Numbered from the stretch's first letter, positions 14,741-23,143 are shown. The stretch is 41,625 nucleotides of DNA from an archaeon (GCA_024274695.1 JAJSAI010000028.1:1-41625); one strand, 5' to 3'. The notes: generated by a model from the letters alone, not told the origin. Numbers and translations: made by a program.

Positions 14741-15897
14741 TGAACTTTTTCCTGTTCTTGGGAATAGGGTTCTTGTTCACATTCGTTGTGGGCAGGACTC
14801 TTGAAAGAATTAAGGTCCCCTGGATCTTCGCGGCGCTCTTGTTCGGAGTCCTGCTGTCAGTCTACAACCCATTCGCGTCCTCCTTGAAAAGCTCTGCGTT
14901 CAAAATGCTCGCGGACCTGGGAATGTACTTCCTGCTGTTCATCATAGGCCTGGAGATAGACCTTAACGAGTTCAAGAAGACAGGCAAGTTCATAATAGAG
15001 TCCACAATAGTAATAACCCTGCTCGGAGCACTAGGCGGGGCAGTGGTCATAAGACTCTTCTTCGGATACGATTGGCTCCTGTCAGCAATCCTAGGGCTTT
15101 CTTTCGCCACGGTCGGAGAAGCCATCCTGATACCCATCCTTGACGAGTTCAGGATAGTCAACACCCGCCTGGGCCAGACAATAATAGGCGTGGGAGTGCT
15201 GGACGACGCGTTTGAACTGCTTGCTCTCGTTCTCGCGGTAGCACTGATGGGAGTCAGCGCGTCAGGAGGCATGAACTTCACTGTCGTGGGAGTCTCCCTC
15301 CTGGCGCTCCTTGCCATGACCTTCTCCCTGACCAAACTGGGAGAGGAAGGACGGAAAATAAGGATATTCAAGGTAGAAACACTCTTCTTCCTGGTGATCG
15401 CAATATTCTTCGTGTTCTTAGGAGTGGGATGGTACGCTGACTCTGCAGCGATAGCAGCACTGCTCGCAGGTGTTGCCATAAAAGCGTTCATACCCCGCAA
15501 GAGACTTGACCTGATCGAAACAGAAATGAAGGCAGTATGCTACGGGCTGTTCGCGCCCATGTTCTTCATGTACGTAGGCGCGTCAATGGACATGACGTAC
15601 CTGGCGAAGTACCCTCTCACCATTATAGCGATAGTAGCCGCGTCAGGACTATCAAAGCTCCTGGGAAGCTACATAGTGGGAATCAAGCGCATGGGGTTCA
15701 AGGACGCGACGCTCCTTGGAATAGGCCTCTCAGTAAGGTTCAGTACGAGCATAGTCATAATAACCATACTGTACAATTCTCGGATAATCAGCTCAGAAGT
15801 GTTCTCGGTTATAGTAGCGTCAAGCATCATTTTCACCATCTTCATCCCAGTGCTGTTCGCGCAGTTACTCGCAAGATGGAAGAAGGAAAGCGTCTGA
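14737..15897 (+). CDS. Monovalent cation/H+ antiporter (CPA2, KefB-like)
   Basis: About 386 residues with roughly 12-13 membrane helices and no soluble C-terminal TrkA domain. CPA2 marks include VPWIFAALLFGVLL in helix 1, the FLLFIIGLEIDL motif, ATVGEAILIPILDE in the ion-site region, and GVGVLDDAFELL, where the paired Asp residues bind the transported ion. It exchanges Na+ or K+ for protons at the membrane. ATG 14737 overlaps the previous stop; ATG 14740 is the alternative. The link to DNA repair genes is probably only shared transcription. Confidence 0.88.
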   Translation: MMNFFLFLGIGFLFTFVVGRTLERIKVPWIFAALLFGVLLSVYNPFASSLKSSAFKMLADLGMYFLLFIIGLEIDLNEFKKTGKFIIESTIVITLLGALGGAVVIRLFFGYDWLLSAILGLSFATVGEAILIPILDEFRIVNTRLGQTIIGVGVLDDAFELLALVLAVALMGVSASGGMNFTVVGVSLLALLAMTFSLTKLGEEGRKIRIFKVETLFFLVIAIFFVFLGVGWYADSAAIAALLAGVAIKAFIPRKRLDLIETEMKAVCYGLFAPMFFMYVGASMDMTYLAKYPLTIIAIVAASGLSKLLGSYIVGIKRMGFKDATLLGIGLSVRFSTSIVIITILYNSRIISSEVFSVIVASSIIFTIFIPVLFAQLLARWKKESV

Positions 15898-15990
15898 AAG
15901 AACAGGCTCAAGAGCACGCCCTGTCTTTACTCGAAAACGCGCAGGATCCTGCCGAAACACTCTTTTTTTCTTAAGGAGTAAGTGTACCTG

Positions 15991-17022
15991 ATGAAAAGAA
16001 CAGGAATCCTTGACTCTCCCCTGCACCCTGGAAAGTGCCCTCCCTGGCTTTTCCAGAGGATGAAAAGACTCGGGGGGCTCATAGGAAAAGCAGTAATAGA
16101 AGAGCATGGGGAGCGGGAGCTCTTGAAAAGGATCGCGGACCCCCTGTTTTTCCAGGCCCTGGGCTGCGTGCTGGGGTTCGACTGGCACAGCAGCGGCCTG
16201 ACCACGACCGTGTGCGGCGCTCTGGCAGAAGGGTTCAGGGAACAGGATCTGAGCGTCAGGGTGCTCGGGGGTAAGGGGCTCAGGAGCAGGAAAACTCCTG
16301 AACAAATCAGGGCACTGTCAAGAGAGTGGAACCTGGATCCCCTGCCGCTGGAAAAAGCTAGTAGGATGAGCGCGAAGGTTGACAATGCGCTCGTGCAGGA
16401 CGGGCACCAGTTGTACCACCATTCTTTTTTCCTGGCCGAGACCGGGGACTGGGCCGTGGTCCAGCAGGGGATGAACCAGCACTCAAGAACCGCGAGAAGG
16501 TACCACTGGCTCGGAGAGAGAGTGAGCTCCTTCGTGGTGGAACCACAGGCAGGGATAGCAGGAAAACCTGCCGAGAACGTGCTGGACCTCACCGCGAGGG
16601 AAGGAGAGGATAACAGGAAAGCGTGCTTGGACGTCTTGATGGAAGGAGAGTACAAGAAAATGCCTGACCGGCACCAGATAACCCCTGCTGACCTGACAAA
16701 AGGAGACATTGAGTTTTTTGAGAGGGTAAGGAGGCTTGAACCGAACGACTACGAGGAGCTCGTGGCAGTCAGGGGAATGGGGCCCAAGAGGCTCAGGGCA
16801 CTAGCCCTCGTTGCCGGGATCGTCTACGGGGCCGAGCCGGTGTGGAGGGATCCAGTAAAGTTTTCCTTCGCGCACGGGGGAAAGGACAGGATCCCGTACC
16901 CCGTGAACAGGAAGGTCTATGACGAGAACATCAGGTTCCTGGAAGAAGCGCTTGATAGAGTAAAAGGGCAGGAAAAGAAGAGAGCCATGAAGAAACTTGT
17001 TCAGCTCACACTGGCCGACTGA
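15991..17022 (+). CDS. DUF763 family protein
   Basis: 343 residues. It opens with the family start MKRTGILDSPLHPGKCPPWLF, given here as the KRTGILDSPLHPGK and PPWLF blocks. It contains DWHSSGLTTTVCGAL, DGHQLYHHSFFLAE, QQGMNQHSRTARRYHW and LLDLT-type segments seen across DUF763 proteins. Near the C-terminus, ELVAVRGMGPKRLRALALVA is a helix-hairpin-helix DNA-binding element. The function is unknown, but the HhH and nearby endonuclease IV hint at nucleic-acid work. A GGAG site (15975-15978) favours either GTG 15982 or ATG 15991; family similarity favours the latter. Confidence 0.85.
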   Translation: MKRTGILDSPLHPGKCPPWLFQRMKRLGGLIGKAVIEEHGERELLKRIADPLFFQALGCVLGFDWHSSGLTTTVCGALAEGFREQDLSVRVLGGKGLRSRKTPEQIRALSREWNLDPLPLEKASRMSAKVDNALVQDGHQLYHHSFFLAETGDWAVVQQGMNQHSRTARRYHWLGERVSSFVVEPQAGIAGKPAENVLDLTAREGEDNRKACLDVLMEGEYKKMPDRHQITPADLTKGDIEFFERVRRLEPNDYEELVAVRGMGPKRLRALALVAGIVYGAEPVWRDPVKFSFAHGGKDRIPYPVNRKVYDENIRFLEEALDRVKGQEKKRAMKKLVQLTLAD

Positions 17023-17065
17023 AAAACAAAAACAGTAATATACCCTGTTAGGGCTTAAGCTCACC

Positions 17066-17284
17066 ATGAAGATCAGGGTGAAAGTGGTCCCAAAGTCTTC
17101 GAGAGTCTCGGTCTCAGAGGAAAACGGCTGGCTGAAGGTGAGGTTGACCGCGGCCCCTGAAAAAGGGAAGGCGAACAAGCAGCTGGTGGACGTGCTGGCA
17201 GAATACTATCACGTGAGCAAGTCTAGGGTCAGGATCGTTTCAGGAAAAACATCCCAGGAGAAGATTGTGGAAATAGAAAAGTGA
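17066..17284 (+). CDS. DUF167/YggU family protein
   Basis: 72 residues with the typical YggU pattern: IRVKVVPKSSR, then LKVRLTAAPEKGKANKQLVD and VRIVSGKTSQEKIVEIE. The Pro-Glu-Lys-Gly-Lys-Ala-Asn block is the family hallmark. The family is widely conserved with no firm function. It ends next to a hairpin shared with the convergent arginase-family gene. Confidence 0.92.
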   Translation: MKIRVKVVPKSSRVSVSEENGWLKVRLTAAPEKGKANKQLVDVLAEYYHVSKSRVRIVSGKTSQEKIVEIEK

Positions 17285-17296
17285 TACGAAAAAACG

Positions 17297-17313
17297 GGGG
17301 AAATTATTTCCCC
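17297..17313. terminator. Hairpin between convergent genes
   Basis: GGGGAAA, the bases TTA, then TTTCCCC make a perfect 7-bp stem. The three loop bases are the stop codon of the minus-strand gene. There is no long T run, so a bidirectional terminator or mRNA 3' end structure is only likely. Confidence 0.4.
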
Positions 17314-18065
17314 AGAAGCCTCCAGCAGAGCTCGCGGAACAGGGTTATCACCTGAGGCCATCCCTTGTCAGGAACCCACTCCACAAGGTCCGCGTGCTTA
17401 AAACTGGCATATCTTATGAGGTTCACTACCCTTGACAAGGGCTTTCCAGGGGCCTCTGGCCACGCGGTCCCAACAAGGGAGGGGTCAAGAACATCAACAT
17501 CCAGGGACAGGTAATCAGCTTCTCCAGCGAAGTCAAGGTCGCTGGACCAGTCTATCCCGTCCCGGGCAAGGGCGTTATGCTCTTCTTTTGAAAAAACCCT
17601 CGTCCCCCTCATCACAACTTGTCTGCCCTGCTCGACAAGCCTTCTTGCGCTCGTGGCCTGTGCAAACTTTTCTCCGTCCATCTCGTTATAGTAGTCAGGA
17701 TGGGCGTCAACCCAGAGTATTCTTTTAGCCCCTAGAACGCTTGCGGTAACCTGTGTTATCGTGTGATCGCCTCCCACGAAAAGGAATCTCATTCCCGGGT
17801 TCTTTTCTCTAGCCTCGTTCACCTTCTCCTGAACTTCTTGCACGAGCCCAGCGTAACTGGCGGGAGAGATCACTCCAAGAAACGCGACAGGCTCTTCTGC
17901 CAGGTCCCCTCTCCTCGGGTCAAACGTTTCCATGAAGGAGAGGTAATGCTGCAGGACATTAGGAGCGCTCGCCGTGCCTCTGACCCCCTGGTTTCCGGCG
18001 TCGTATGCTATCCCGAGGACTCCTACCCTGGCAGCTTCAACCGGTGTTTCCATGAATCCAGTCAT
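17304..18065 (-). CDS. Arginase/agmatinase-family ureohydrolase
   Basis: 253 residues. Metal ligands of the binuclear Mn site are present: FVGGDHT, WVDAHPDYY and LSLDVDVLDPS, plus the late Glu in LVEWVP. These enzymes split urea from agmatine or arginine. One change is notable: the His that agmatinases carry in the SHAT block reads FAQAT here, so substrate or rate may differ. The protein is shorter than typical agmatinase (about 290). With SpeH 10 kb away, a polyamine role (putrescine from agmatine) is the best guess. It is followed by NMD3 upstream on the same strand with a 6-base gap. Confidence 0.82.
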   Translation of the reverse strand: MTGFMETPVEAARVGVLGIAYDAGNQGVRGTASAPNVLQHYLSFMETFDPRRGDLAEEPVAFLGVISPASYAGLVQEVQEKVNEAREKNPGMRFLFVGGDHTITQVTASVLGAKRILWVDAHPDYYNEMDGEKFAQATSARRLVEQGRQVVMRGTRVFSKEEHNALARDGIDWSSDLDFAGEADYLSLDVDVLDPSLVGTAWPEAPGKPLSRVVNLIRYASFKHADLVEWVPDKGWPQVITLFRELCWRLLGK

Positions 18066-18071
18066 GATCCC

Positions 18072-18761
18072 TCACACTCTTATGCAGTATGACTTCCGCG
18101 TAACATGTCTTCCTCTAGGGTTGTACCTTATCATCTTCGCCTCTGACGCGGTGTACCTCAAGCCCTTCTCGGAATGCAGGTAGTTAAGCACTCTGAGGGC
18201 TATCGGCTTGTAACCGTAGTAGACGTTAATCCCCTCTTTAACTTCCTTGGTGTAGACAAGTTCTGCCTCAGGATGGTACCGTGATAATATTTCCGTGTAC
18301 CCGAGCATCTCTTCCAGGACCTCTTTTATCTCTTCAGGGTCGCCTCTCAGCTGGACCTCAACCTCATAGTACTGAGTCCCTTTTTTTGAGCACACCCAGC
18401 ACGTCCTGTCCTTGTACTCTATCTTGACCCTGCCGGACACACTGACATCAAAGAACCCTTCAGGATCAAGAGAGCCTGTCACTGTAACGTTCACCGCACG
18501 GTTGTCCTCCCACTCGAAAGAGTAAGAAGGACTGAAAAGGTCTGTTTCCACCTTCTTTTTTATCATTTTCTCTATAACGCTCCTGCTGCCGGGAACTAGC
18601 TTGTTGGCCACGTAGATGGACTTGCACGCCGGACACCTGGTTACCACTATCTTTTTAGGGATCCTGACGACCTCATGAGTTTCCAGGTAACATTCCTTGC
18701 AGAATCCCTTGTACATGTCCTTGTCCGTACTCCCGCACTTGGGACAGAACCTCCTGGCCAT
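18072..18761 (-). CDS. NMD3-like ribosome export/assembly protein
   Basis: 229 residues from ATG 18761. The N-terminal zinc region has four CxxC pairs or near pairs: FCPKCGST, FCKECYLE, RCPACKS and CWVCSKKG. NMD3 folds follow. In eukaryotes NMD3 carries the large ribosomal subunit out of the nucleus; archaeal proteins have the conserved core and likely act in subunit assembly. The long upstream frame (to 18965) runs through the promoter of the divergent gene and was rejected. A TATA box at about 18785-18792 lies 27 bases upstream, implying a leaderless start. Confidence 0.9.
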   Translation of the reverse strand: MARRFCPKCGSTDKDMYKGFCKECYLETHEVVRIPKKIVVTRCPACKSIYVANKLVPGSRSVIEKMIKKKVETDLFSPSYSFEWEDNRAVNVTVTGSLDPEGFFDVSVSGRVKIEYKDRTCWVCSKKGTQYYEVEVQLRGDPEEIKEVLEEMLGYTEILSRYHPEAELVYTKEVKEGINVYYGYKPIALRVLNYLHSEKGLRYTASEAKMIRYNPRGRHVTRKSYCIRV

Positions 18762-18784
18762 CACCATAACTCCGCAGCCCACTC

Positions 18785-18822
18785 TTTTAAAATTTACCAG
18801 ACAAAACACAGAAAGGTTTATC
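18785..18822. promoter_or_regulatory. Divergent TATA boxes (NMD3 / GNAT paralogue 1)
   Basis: TTTTAAAA at 18785-18792 sits about 27 bases before ATG 18761 on the minus strand. GGTTTATC at 18815-18822 sits about 28 bases before ATG 18847 on the plus strand. Both messages look leaderless. Confidence 0.5.
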
Positions 18823-18846
18823 TTCGCAAAAATGCCAATACCTAGC

Positions 18847-19356
18847 ATGAGATGGTGGAATTTCCTGCAAAGGAAAAAGAAAAGCAGAATGGCGCTCGCC
18901 AGGGGAGAAAAGCTACTGCTAAAAGAAAGGTACCTTGGCGAAGCAGAGCTCTTAGACAACGCCAAAGCACTTCACCACGAGATCAAGTTCGTTGACCCAA
19001 TAACCAAAGAGGACAGGTCAAGGCTGGAGTACAGGGTTTACAAAACAATCTCGGGGCTCAAAAGAGGGGAAGTACTGAACCTGAGGACTGAAGAAAAATT
19101 TGAAAAGCAGGGGCTTGCGAGCAAGCTACTGGACACGGCCATAAGAAAGATGGAAGAGGAAGGAGTTAATTTTGTAGTCCTCTCCCTTTCTCCGGAAAGG
19201 AGATCGTTAAAACACGCTGAGAAACTGTACCGCAAGAAAGGGTTCGTGCCAGTATCAGAACTACCCAAAGAAACAGCAATCAAACTCCTCGGAAAAGAAG
19301 AGTACGAAGCGGTAATGAAGCATCTTCCGGACAGGGTGCTTGTCAAGATACTGTAG
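18847..19356 (+). CDS. GNAT-like N-acetyltransferase, paralogue 1
   Basis: 169 residues. It has a basic N-terminus (QRKKKSRMALARGEK), then a beta sheet, and the GNAT acetyl-CoA region TEEKFEKQGLASKLLDTAIRKM (here split: TEEKFEKQGLASKLL) where QGLAS replaces the usual Q/RxxGxG/A loop. It ends HAEKLYRKKGFVPVSEL. Two other copies lie in this window (24325 and 27912). Its codons for FVPVSELPKETAIKLLGKEE are identical to those of paralogue 2 over 62 bases. The target of acetylation is unknown. Confidence 0.72.
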   Translation: MRWWNFLQRKKKSRMALARGEKLLLKERYLGEAELLDNAKALHHEIKFVDPITKEDRSRLEYRVYKTISGLKRGEVLNLRTEEKFEKQGLASKLLDTAIRKMEEEGVNFVVLSLSPERRSLKHAEKLYRKKGFVPVSELPKETAIKLLGKEEYEAVMKHLPDRVLVKIL

Positions 19357-19358
19357 TG

Positions 19359-20654
19359 TCATAGGTACTTGTCAATGTTCACTACGTCGCCTACATCCGG
19401 GAGGATCGCGTAGGCGTTGGTATTGTCCTCCACCCACTGCTTCAGCACGGGTGCTTTGTCAGGATCCCCGTGGACTATTATCACCAGCTTGGGGTCAACT
19501 GTTTTTATCATCTCGTGCAGGTCAGGCTGGTCAGCGTGCGCTGAGAAATCAAAGTACTTCACGTTAAGGTCAGAACAGTTTATGTTAATGTTCTCCACGG
19601 AAAACCTTTTTTCCTCCAGGAGCACCCTCCCAGGAGTTCCTGGGACCTGGTACCCTGTGAGGAACACGGCGGGGTTCACTGACTTTTTCAGCATGTTAAC
19701 CATGTATGAAACAACATGCCCTCCCTGCATCATTCCAGCAGGGGACACCACAATACTAGGCTCTTTGAACACCTTCCGCCTAGTGCTAGGATGTGACACC
19801 CATTCAGCGTCCATCAGGGCCTTCTGCAACGCGTCAGGATCCCTGACGTACTCTGGGTACGAGATCATGATGTCCGCAATGGCCTTCGCCATACCATCAA
19901 GGTACACTGGGTATGGCACGTTGTAGGAGTTTAGGATCATGAGGATCTCCTGCGCCCGGCCAAGCGCGAACGCAGGCACGAGCACGTTCCCGCCAGAGTC
20001 TAGGACGTCCAGGCAGGACTGAACGAACTCCTTCTCCAACTCCCTCCTGTCAGGATGCACTCTGTCCGCGTACGTTGACTCGATTATCAGAACATCCACC
20101 TCTCCCGGCTTGAAGTCAGAAAAGGCAGGATCATGCAGCCTGGTCTGATGAAGGTTAAAGTCTCCAGTGTACAGTATTTTTCTTCCCTTGAAGTCGAGCT
20201 CAGGCATCACGGACCCTATCACGTGCCCAGCGTCATGAGGTTTTACCATCACCCCTTCCGTGACCTGCTTTTCCTTCTCGTACTTTAGTTGTCCTATTCT
20301 CCTCATCATCCTCCTGAGCTCGTTCTCTCCAAAAGGCAGGTACTTGTCGCTCAGGTCAGCTATTTTGAGAGAGTCCCTGATGAGCAGTTCCACGAGGGGG
20401 ATTGAAGGAGGAGTCATGAACGTCTTCGGTTCTGAGTCCCGGTACAGGAGGGGAATCCCTCCGGAGTGATCCAAGTGAGCGTGGGATAGTATGACCGCGT
20501 CAACATAGCCCTTGAAAGGAATTGGGAAGGCTTTCGGGATCTCCTCTTCCTCTATGTTCACACCGTAGTCCAAAAGAACCCTGGCGTTACCCTCCTCCAA
20601 AAGGAATGCTGAACGCCCGACCTCCTTGGCTCCGCCTAGAAAAGTAATGTTCAC
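19359..20654 (-). CDS. Archaeal beta-CASP ribonuclease (aCPSF2-like)
   Basis: 431 residues from GTG 20654, which has a strong GAGGTG site 6 bases upstream. The longer TTG frame to 20759 crosses the promoter. Metallo-beta-lactamase motifs are HAHLDHSGG, the DAGHVIGS block and YTGDFN. The beta-CASP motifs are IESTYAD, VPAFALGRAQE, SPAGMMQGG and SAHADQPDL. No N-terminal KH domains are present, so it belongs to the short aCPSF2/RNase J-like side rather than aCPSF1. It is a zinc nuclease for RNA 3'-end processing or decay. Confidence 0.9.
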   Translation of the reverse strand: MNITFLGGAKEVGRSAFLLEEGNARVLLDYGVNIEEEEIPKAFPIPFKGYVDAVILSHAHLDHSGGIPLLYRDSEPKTFMTPPSIPLVELLIRDSLKIADLSDKYLPFGENELRRMMRRIGQLKYEKEKQVTEGVMVKPHDAGHVIGSVMPELDFKGRKILYTGDFNLHQTRLHDPAFSDFKPGEVDVLIIESTYADRVHPDRRELEKEFVQSCLDVLDSGGNVLVPAFALGRAQEILMILNSYNVPYPVYLDGMAKAIADIMISYPEYVRDPDALQKALMDAEWVSHPSTRRKVFKEPSIVVSPAGMMQGGHVVSYMVNMLKKSVNPAVFLTGYQVPGTPGRVLLEEKRFSVENININCSDLNVKYFDFSAHADQPDLHEMIKTVDPKLVIIVHGDPDKAPVLKQWVEDNTNAYAILPDVGDVVNIDKYL

Positions 20655-20689
20655 ATGAGACACCTCTCGGAGTTTTAAGGCAACAAAGG

Positions 20690-20697
20690 TATAAAAA
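20690..20697. promoter_or_regulatory. Shared TATA element (beta-CASP RNase / acdB)
   Basis: TATAAAAA on the plus strand, TTTTTATA on the minus strand. It lies 31 bases before ATG 20721 and about 36 bases before GTG 20654, whose message would then carry a short leader with GAGGTG. Confidence 0.5.
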
Positions 20698-20720
20698 CCA
20701 TTAGCGAGTTTTCTTTGAAG

Positions 20721-21344
20721 ATGATGGACTTGTACACTGCCCTGTGCAAGGCAGAACAAGCAGGGATAAAGACCCCCGCCTGCGCTTTCGCAAGCAGCCT
20801 GCCGGAGCTCCTGGAAAAGGCGGGAAGACTCAGGTACCCCCTGGTGGCCAAGCTCGTGTCAAGAAAACCGGTGCACAAGACGGATGTTGGAGGAATTGTT
20901 CTGGGGATCAGGAGCTCGGAAGAGCTCGTCAAGGCTTACGAGAAGATAAGGAGGGCGGGGAAAAAGGATTTTCTGGGAGTGCTCGTGCAAGAGCAGGTCA
21001 AAGGAACCGAGGTAATAATAGGAGGCAAGACAGACCCCCAGTTCGGCCCAGTGCTCTTGTTTGGGCTCGGGGGCGTGTTCACGGAAATATTCCAGGACTA
21101 TGCCCTGAGGATCCTTCCCGTGAACAAGCGCAAGGCCATGGAAATGATCAAGGAGATCAGAGCATATCCCGTGCTCAAGGGATACAGGGGAAGGCAGGGA
21201 GTAAACCTGAGGGAACTGGCCGACACGATCGTGAAGGCAAGCGCCCTGTTCAACGACCCGCGCGTGCGCGAGTTCGACCTGAACCCGGTCATGTGCACTG
21301 AAAAGGACTGCATCGCCGTGGACGCTAGGATAATAACCCTGTAA
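20721..21344 (+). CDS. acdB: Acetyl-CoA synthetase (ADP-forming), beta subunit
   Basis: About 207 residues with an ATP-grasp fold. Visible blocks are YPLVAKLVSRKPVHKTDVGG, LVQEQVKGTEVIIGGKTDP, LFGLGGVFTEIFQD and REFDLNPVM. This is the short beta chain of the archaeal enzyme that makes ATP and acetate from acetyl-CoA, ADP and phosphate. The alpha chain gene lies at 29267-30670, so the two are not in one operon. ATG 20721 is chosen by TATA spacing; ATG 20724 and TTG 20715 are in frame. Confidence 0.92.
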   Translation: MMDLYTALCKAEQAGIKTPACAFASSLPELLEKAGRLRYPLVAKLVSRKPVHKTDVGGIVLGIRSSEELVKAYEKIRRAGKKDFLGVLVQEQVKGTEVIIGGKTDPQFGPVLLFGLGGVFTEIFQDYALRILPVNKRKAMEMIKEIRAYPVLKGYRGRQGVNLRELADTIVKASALFNDPRVREFDLNPVMCTEKDCIAVDARIITL

Positions 21345-21402
21345 AAACACGGCAGTCAACGTGGAGAACTATTTATATTACCCTCGTTTACTCTTTTCTT
21401 GA

Positions 21403-21564
21403 ATGAGGGAGGATAAAAGACTCGAAAAAATCCTCAGGTACATGGAAACCCTTCCGCTCAAGGAAAGGGAGGCACTAGCGAACATGCCCTTGGAAGAACT
21501 TCTTGAGAAAATGGAAACCGAGAAAATAATCCCCCTCAAAAGACAAAACTTCTACTTCTCGTGA
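21403..21564 (+). CDS. 53-residue charged helical protein, unknown
   Basis: It starts at ATG 21403, exactly about 27 bases after a TATA box (TTTATATT, 21372-21379). The TATA spacing and intact frame are the evidence that it is a gene. The sequence has two charged helices (KRLEKILRYMETLPLKERE, then MPLEELLEKMETEK) and ends KRQNFYFS. No known family. It ends 3 bases before the convergent ABC permease. Confidence 0.55.
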   Translation: MREDKRLEKILRYMETLPLKEREALANMPLEELLEKMETEKIIPLKRQNFYFS

Positions 21565-21567
21565 CGG

Positions 21568-22359
21568 TCACGCGCCGTGCCCAGAGTACCTCCTGAGCCC
21601 CCTTGAGAGCATGAAGCGCGTGAGAGTGTACAATGCCCCGGCCCAGGCCATGCCCACCACGAAGAGGATCAGAGCCTGCTGGAATCCTATCCCTCCCAAC
21701 AGCGCCCTTGCGGGCAGGCCTGCCATAAACTCGAAAGGCAGCAGGCCTGACACGCTCTTGAACCACTCAGGGAAAAAGGACAATGGAATCAACGCTCCAG
21801 AGAACAGCCTGATTATGAAACTGAACGCGCCCATGCATCCTCTTATGCGCCCTGTCCAGAACGCAGTCTCCCACAAGAGAGAGTAAACGAAAAACGAGAC
21901 AAAGAACGCGGGCAACAGCAAGAGCGCGAACGAAACCAGGTCCAGAGGACCGCGTCCTCCGAAGACGATTACCGTGAACAGGAGCGTCGGCAGAAAAATC
22001 ACTCCTTTAACAACCGCTCTGGACAGCGTGACGTGAAGAGCCTGCTCCTGCAGGCCCATTGGACGGACCAGATCACTGTTTATGCGCCCCCTCACTATGC
22101 TCCTGGCCATGCTGCCAGCAAAACCTCTTCCAGGAACAATGCTTCCTACAAAAAATATCGTCCCGTAGTACACGAGCAGCTGATCCAGTTCCATCGGCAG
22201 CCCGCCTGACGCGGCGTAAACGTGAGACCAGAGGAAGTAGTACGTCGTCATGTAAACCGGGAACGTGAGCAGGTTGAACAAGGCACCGAGCGCGTACGCT
22301 CGCAAAAACTCTTTCTCTAGTCTTATCCTCGCGGCAAGCTTACGAACCGTACGCTTCAT
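21568..22359 (-). CDS. ABC-2 type exporter permease
   Basis: 263 residues with six membrane helices. It resembles the COG3694/COG4587 type pairs of ABC-2 permeases. Marks are VYYGTIFFVGSIVPGRGFAGSM followed by RSIVRGRINSDLVRPMG, broken in the middle by the cytoplasmic loop that meets the ATPase. It overlaps the upstream permease gene by 20 bases. With that gene and the ATPase it makes one exporter; the substrate is unknown (lipid, drug or polysaccharide are usual for the class). Confidence 0.82.
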   Translation of the reverse strand: MKRTVRKLAARIRLEKEFLRAYALGALFNLLTFPVYMTTYYFLWSHVYAASGGLPMELDQLLVYYGTIFFVGSIVPGRGFAGSMARSIVRGRINSDLVRPMGLQEQALHVTLSRAVVKGVIFLPTLLFTVIVFGGRGPLDLVSFALLLLPAFFVSFFVYSLLWETAFWTGRIRGCMGAFSFIIRLFSGALIPLSFFPEWFKSVSGLLPFEFMAGLPARALLGGIGFQQALILFVVGMAWAGALYTLTRFMLSRGLRRYSGHGA

Positions 22360-23143
22360 ACCTCTTCAGCCCCGCCTTCCACAAGAGCCAAGCACTCAAA
22401 AGCCAAACGGTCCAGACCAGCAGAGAGAGAGCGATCAGGCCCAGAACCCCTTCGGGAGGAAACTCCTTCAAGGAGGACAGCGCAGGCCCTGTCGTGAAAA
22501 ACACCACCGGCAGGAACATTACCAGAACAAACTTCACGCTCGCGGGAAAGATCGTGACAGGATACTCTGAAACAGTGAAGTACGCGTTGTAGAACAGGTT
22601 CAACGCGTTAGTCCTGCCGAACCAGAAGCTCAAGGACTGTATCAAGAACACTATCGTGGACGCAATGGTAACGCCCAAGAACACCATCAATACTCCCGCC
22701 AACAGGCCAGGCAGGGAAATGTCAGCGCCCAACCAACCCGCCACAAGAAAGTACGCCACGACCCCGGACAGGTTCTTCAAAGCGCCCAACACATCAATGT
22801 TCGTGACCAGCAGGTAGATCACCGGATTCACAGGCTTTGACAGCACCGTGTTAAGCTCTCCGGACACTATTATCTCGTCCAGCTCCTCCGGAAAGATGTA
22901 TAAGAGGTTCCAGAAGAGGAAACCGAGGTTCATGAACGCCTGCAACAGGATCACTTCACCAAGAGTCCACCCCGCAATGACCCTGGCATGAGAGAAGATC
23001 ACCTGCCAAAAGAACAGGTTGACCAACAGGTAAGACGGCACGGTGATCAAGAGCACGGCAAAGTCTGCAGAGTACTCTCTCATTTCAGCGAGCCTCACCC
23101 GAGCCATATCCCACAACAGCCTCAGGTAATACCCTGCCCTCAT
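22340..23143 (-). CDS. ABC-2 type exporter permease
   Basis: 267 residues with six membrane helices, a paralogue of the next gene. Blocks include RLAEMREYSADFAVLLI at the first helix and EELDEIIVSGELNTVLSKPVNP, which includes the coupling loop pattern seen also in its partner (RGRINSDLVRPMG). It overlaps the ATPase gene by 4 bases and the second permease by 20 bases, so the three are translated as a unit. Confidence 0.85.
   Translation of the reverse strand: MRAGYYLRLLWDMARVRLAEMREYSADFAVLLITVPSYLLVNLFFWQVIFSHARVIAGWTLGEVILLQAFMNLGFLFWNLLYIFPEELDEIIVSGELNTVLSKPVNPVIYLLVTNIDVLGALKNLSGVVAYFLVAGWLGADISLPGLLAGVLMVFLGVTIASTIVFLIQSLSFWFGRTNALNLFYNAYFTVSEYPVTIFPASVKFVLVMFLPVVFFTTGPALSSLKEFPPEGVLGLIALSLLVWTVWLLSAWLLWKAGLKRYEAYGS

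Noticed and set aside
15876-15974. 32-residue frame starting inside the antiporter gene end
   Set aside because: No ribosome site, no family and it fills only an 84-base gap before DUF763; likely chance.
18762-18965. Longer N-terminus for the NMD3-like protein
   Set aside because: It crosses the divergent TATA boxes and the start of the opposite gene, and adds low-quality sequence before the conserved Cys region.
20655-20759. Longer N-terminus for the beta-CASP RNase
   Set aside because: It crosses the shared TATA element; GTG 20654 has an ideal GAGGTG site and begins the family's conserved strand.
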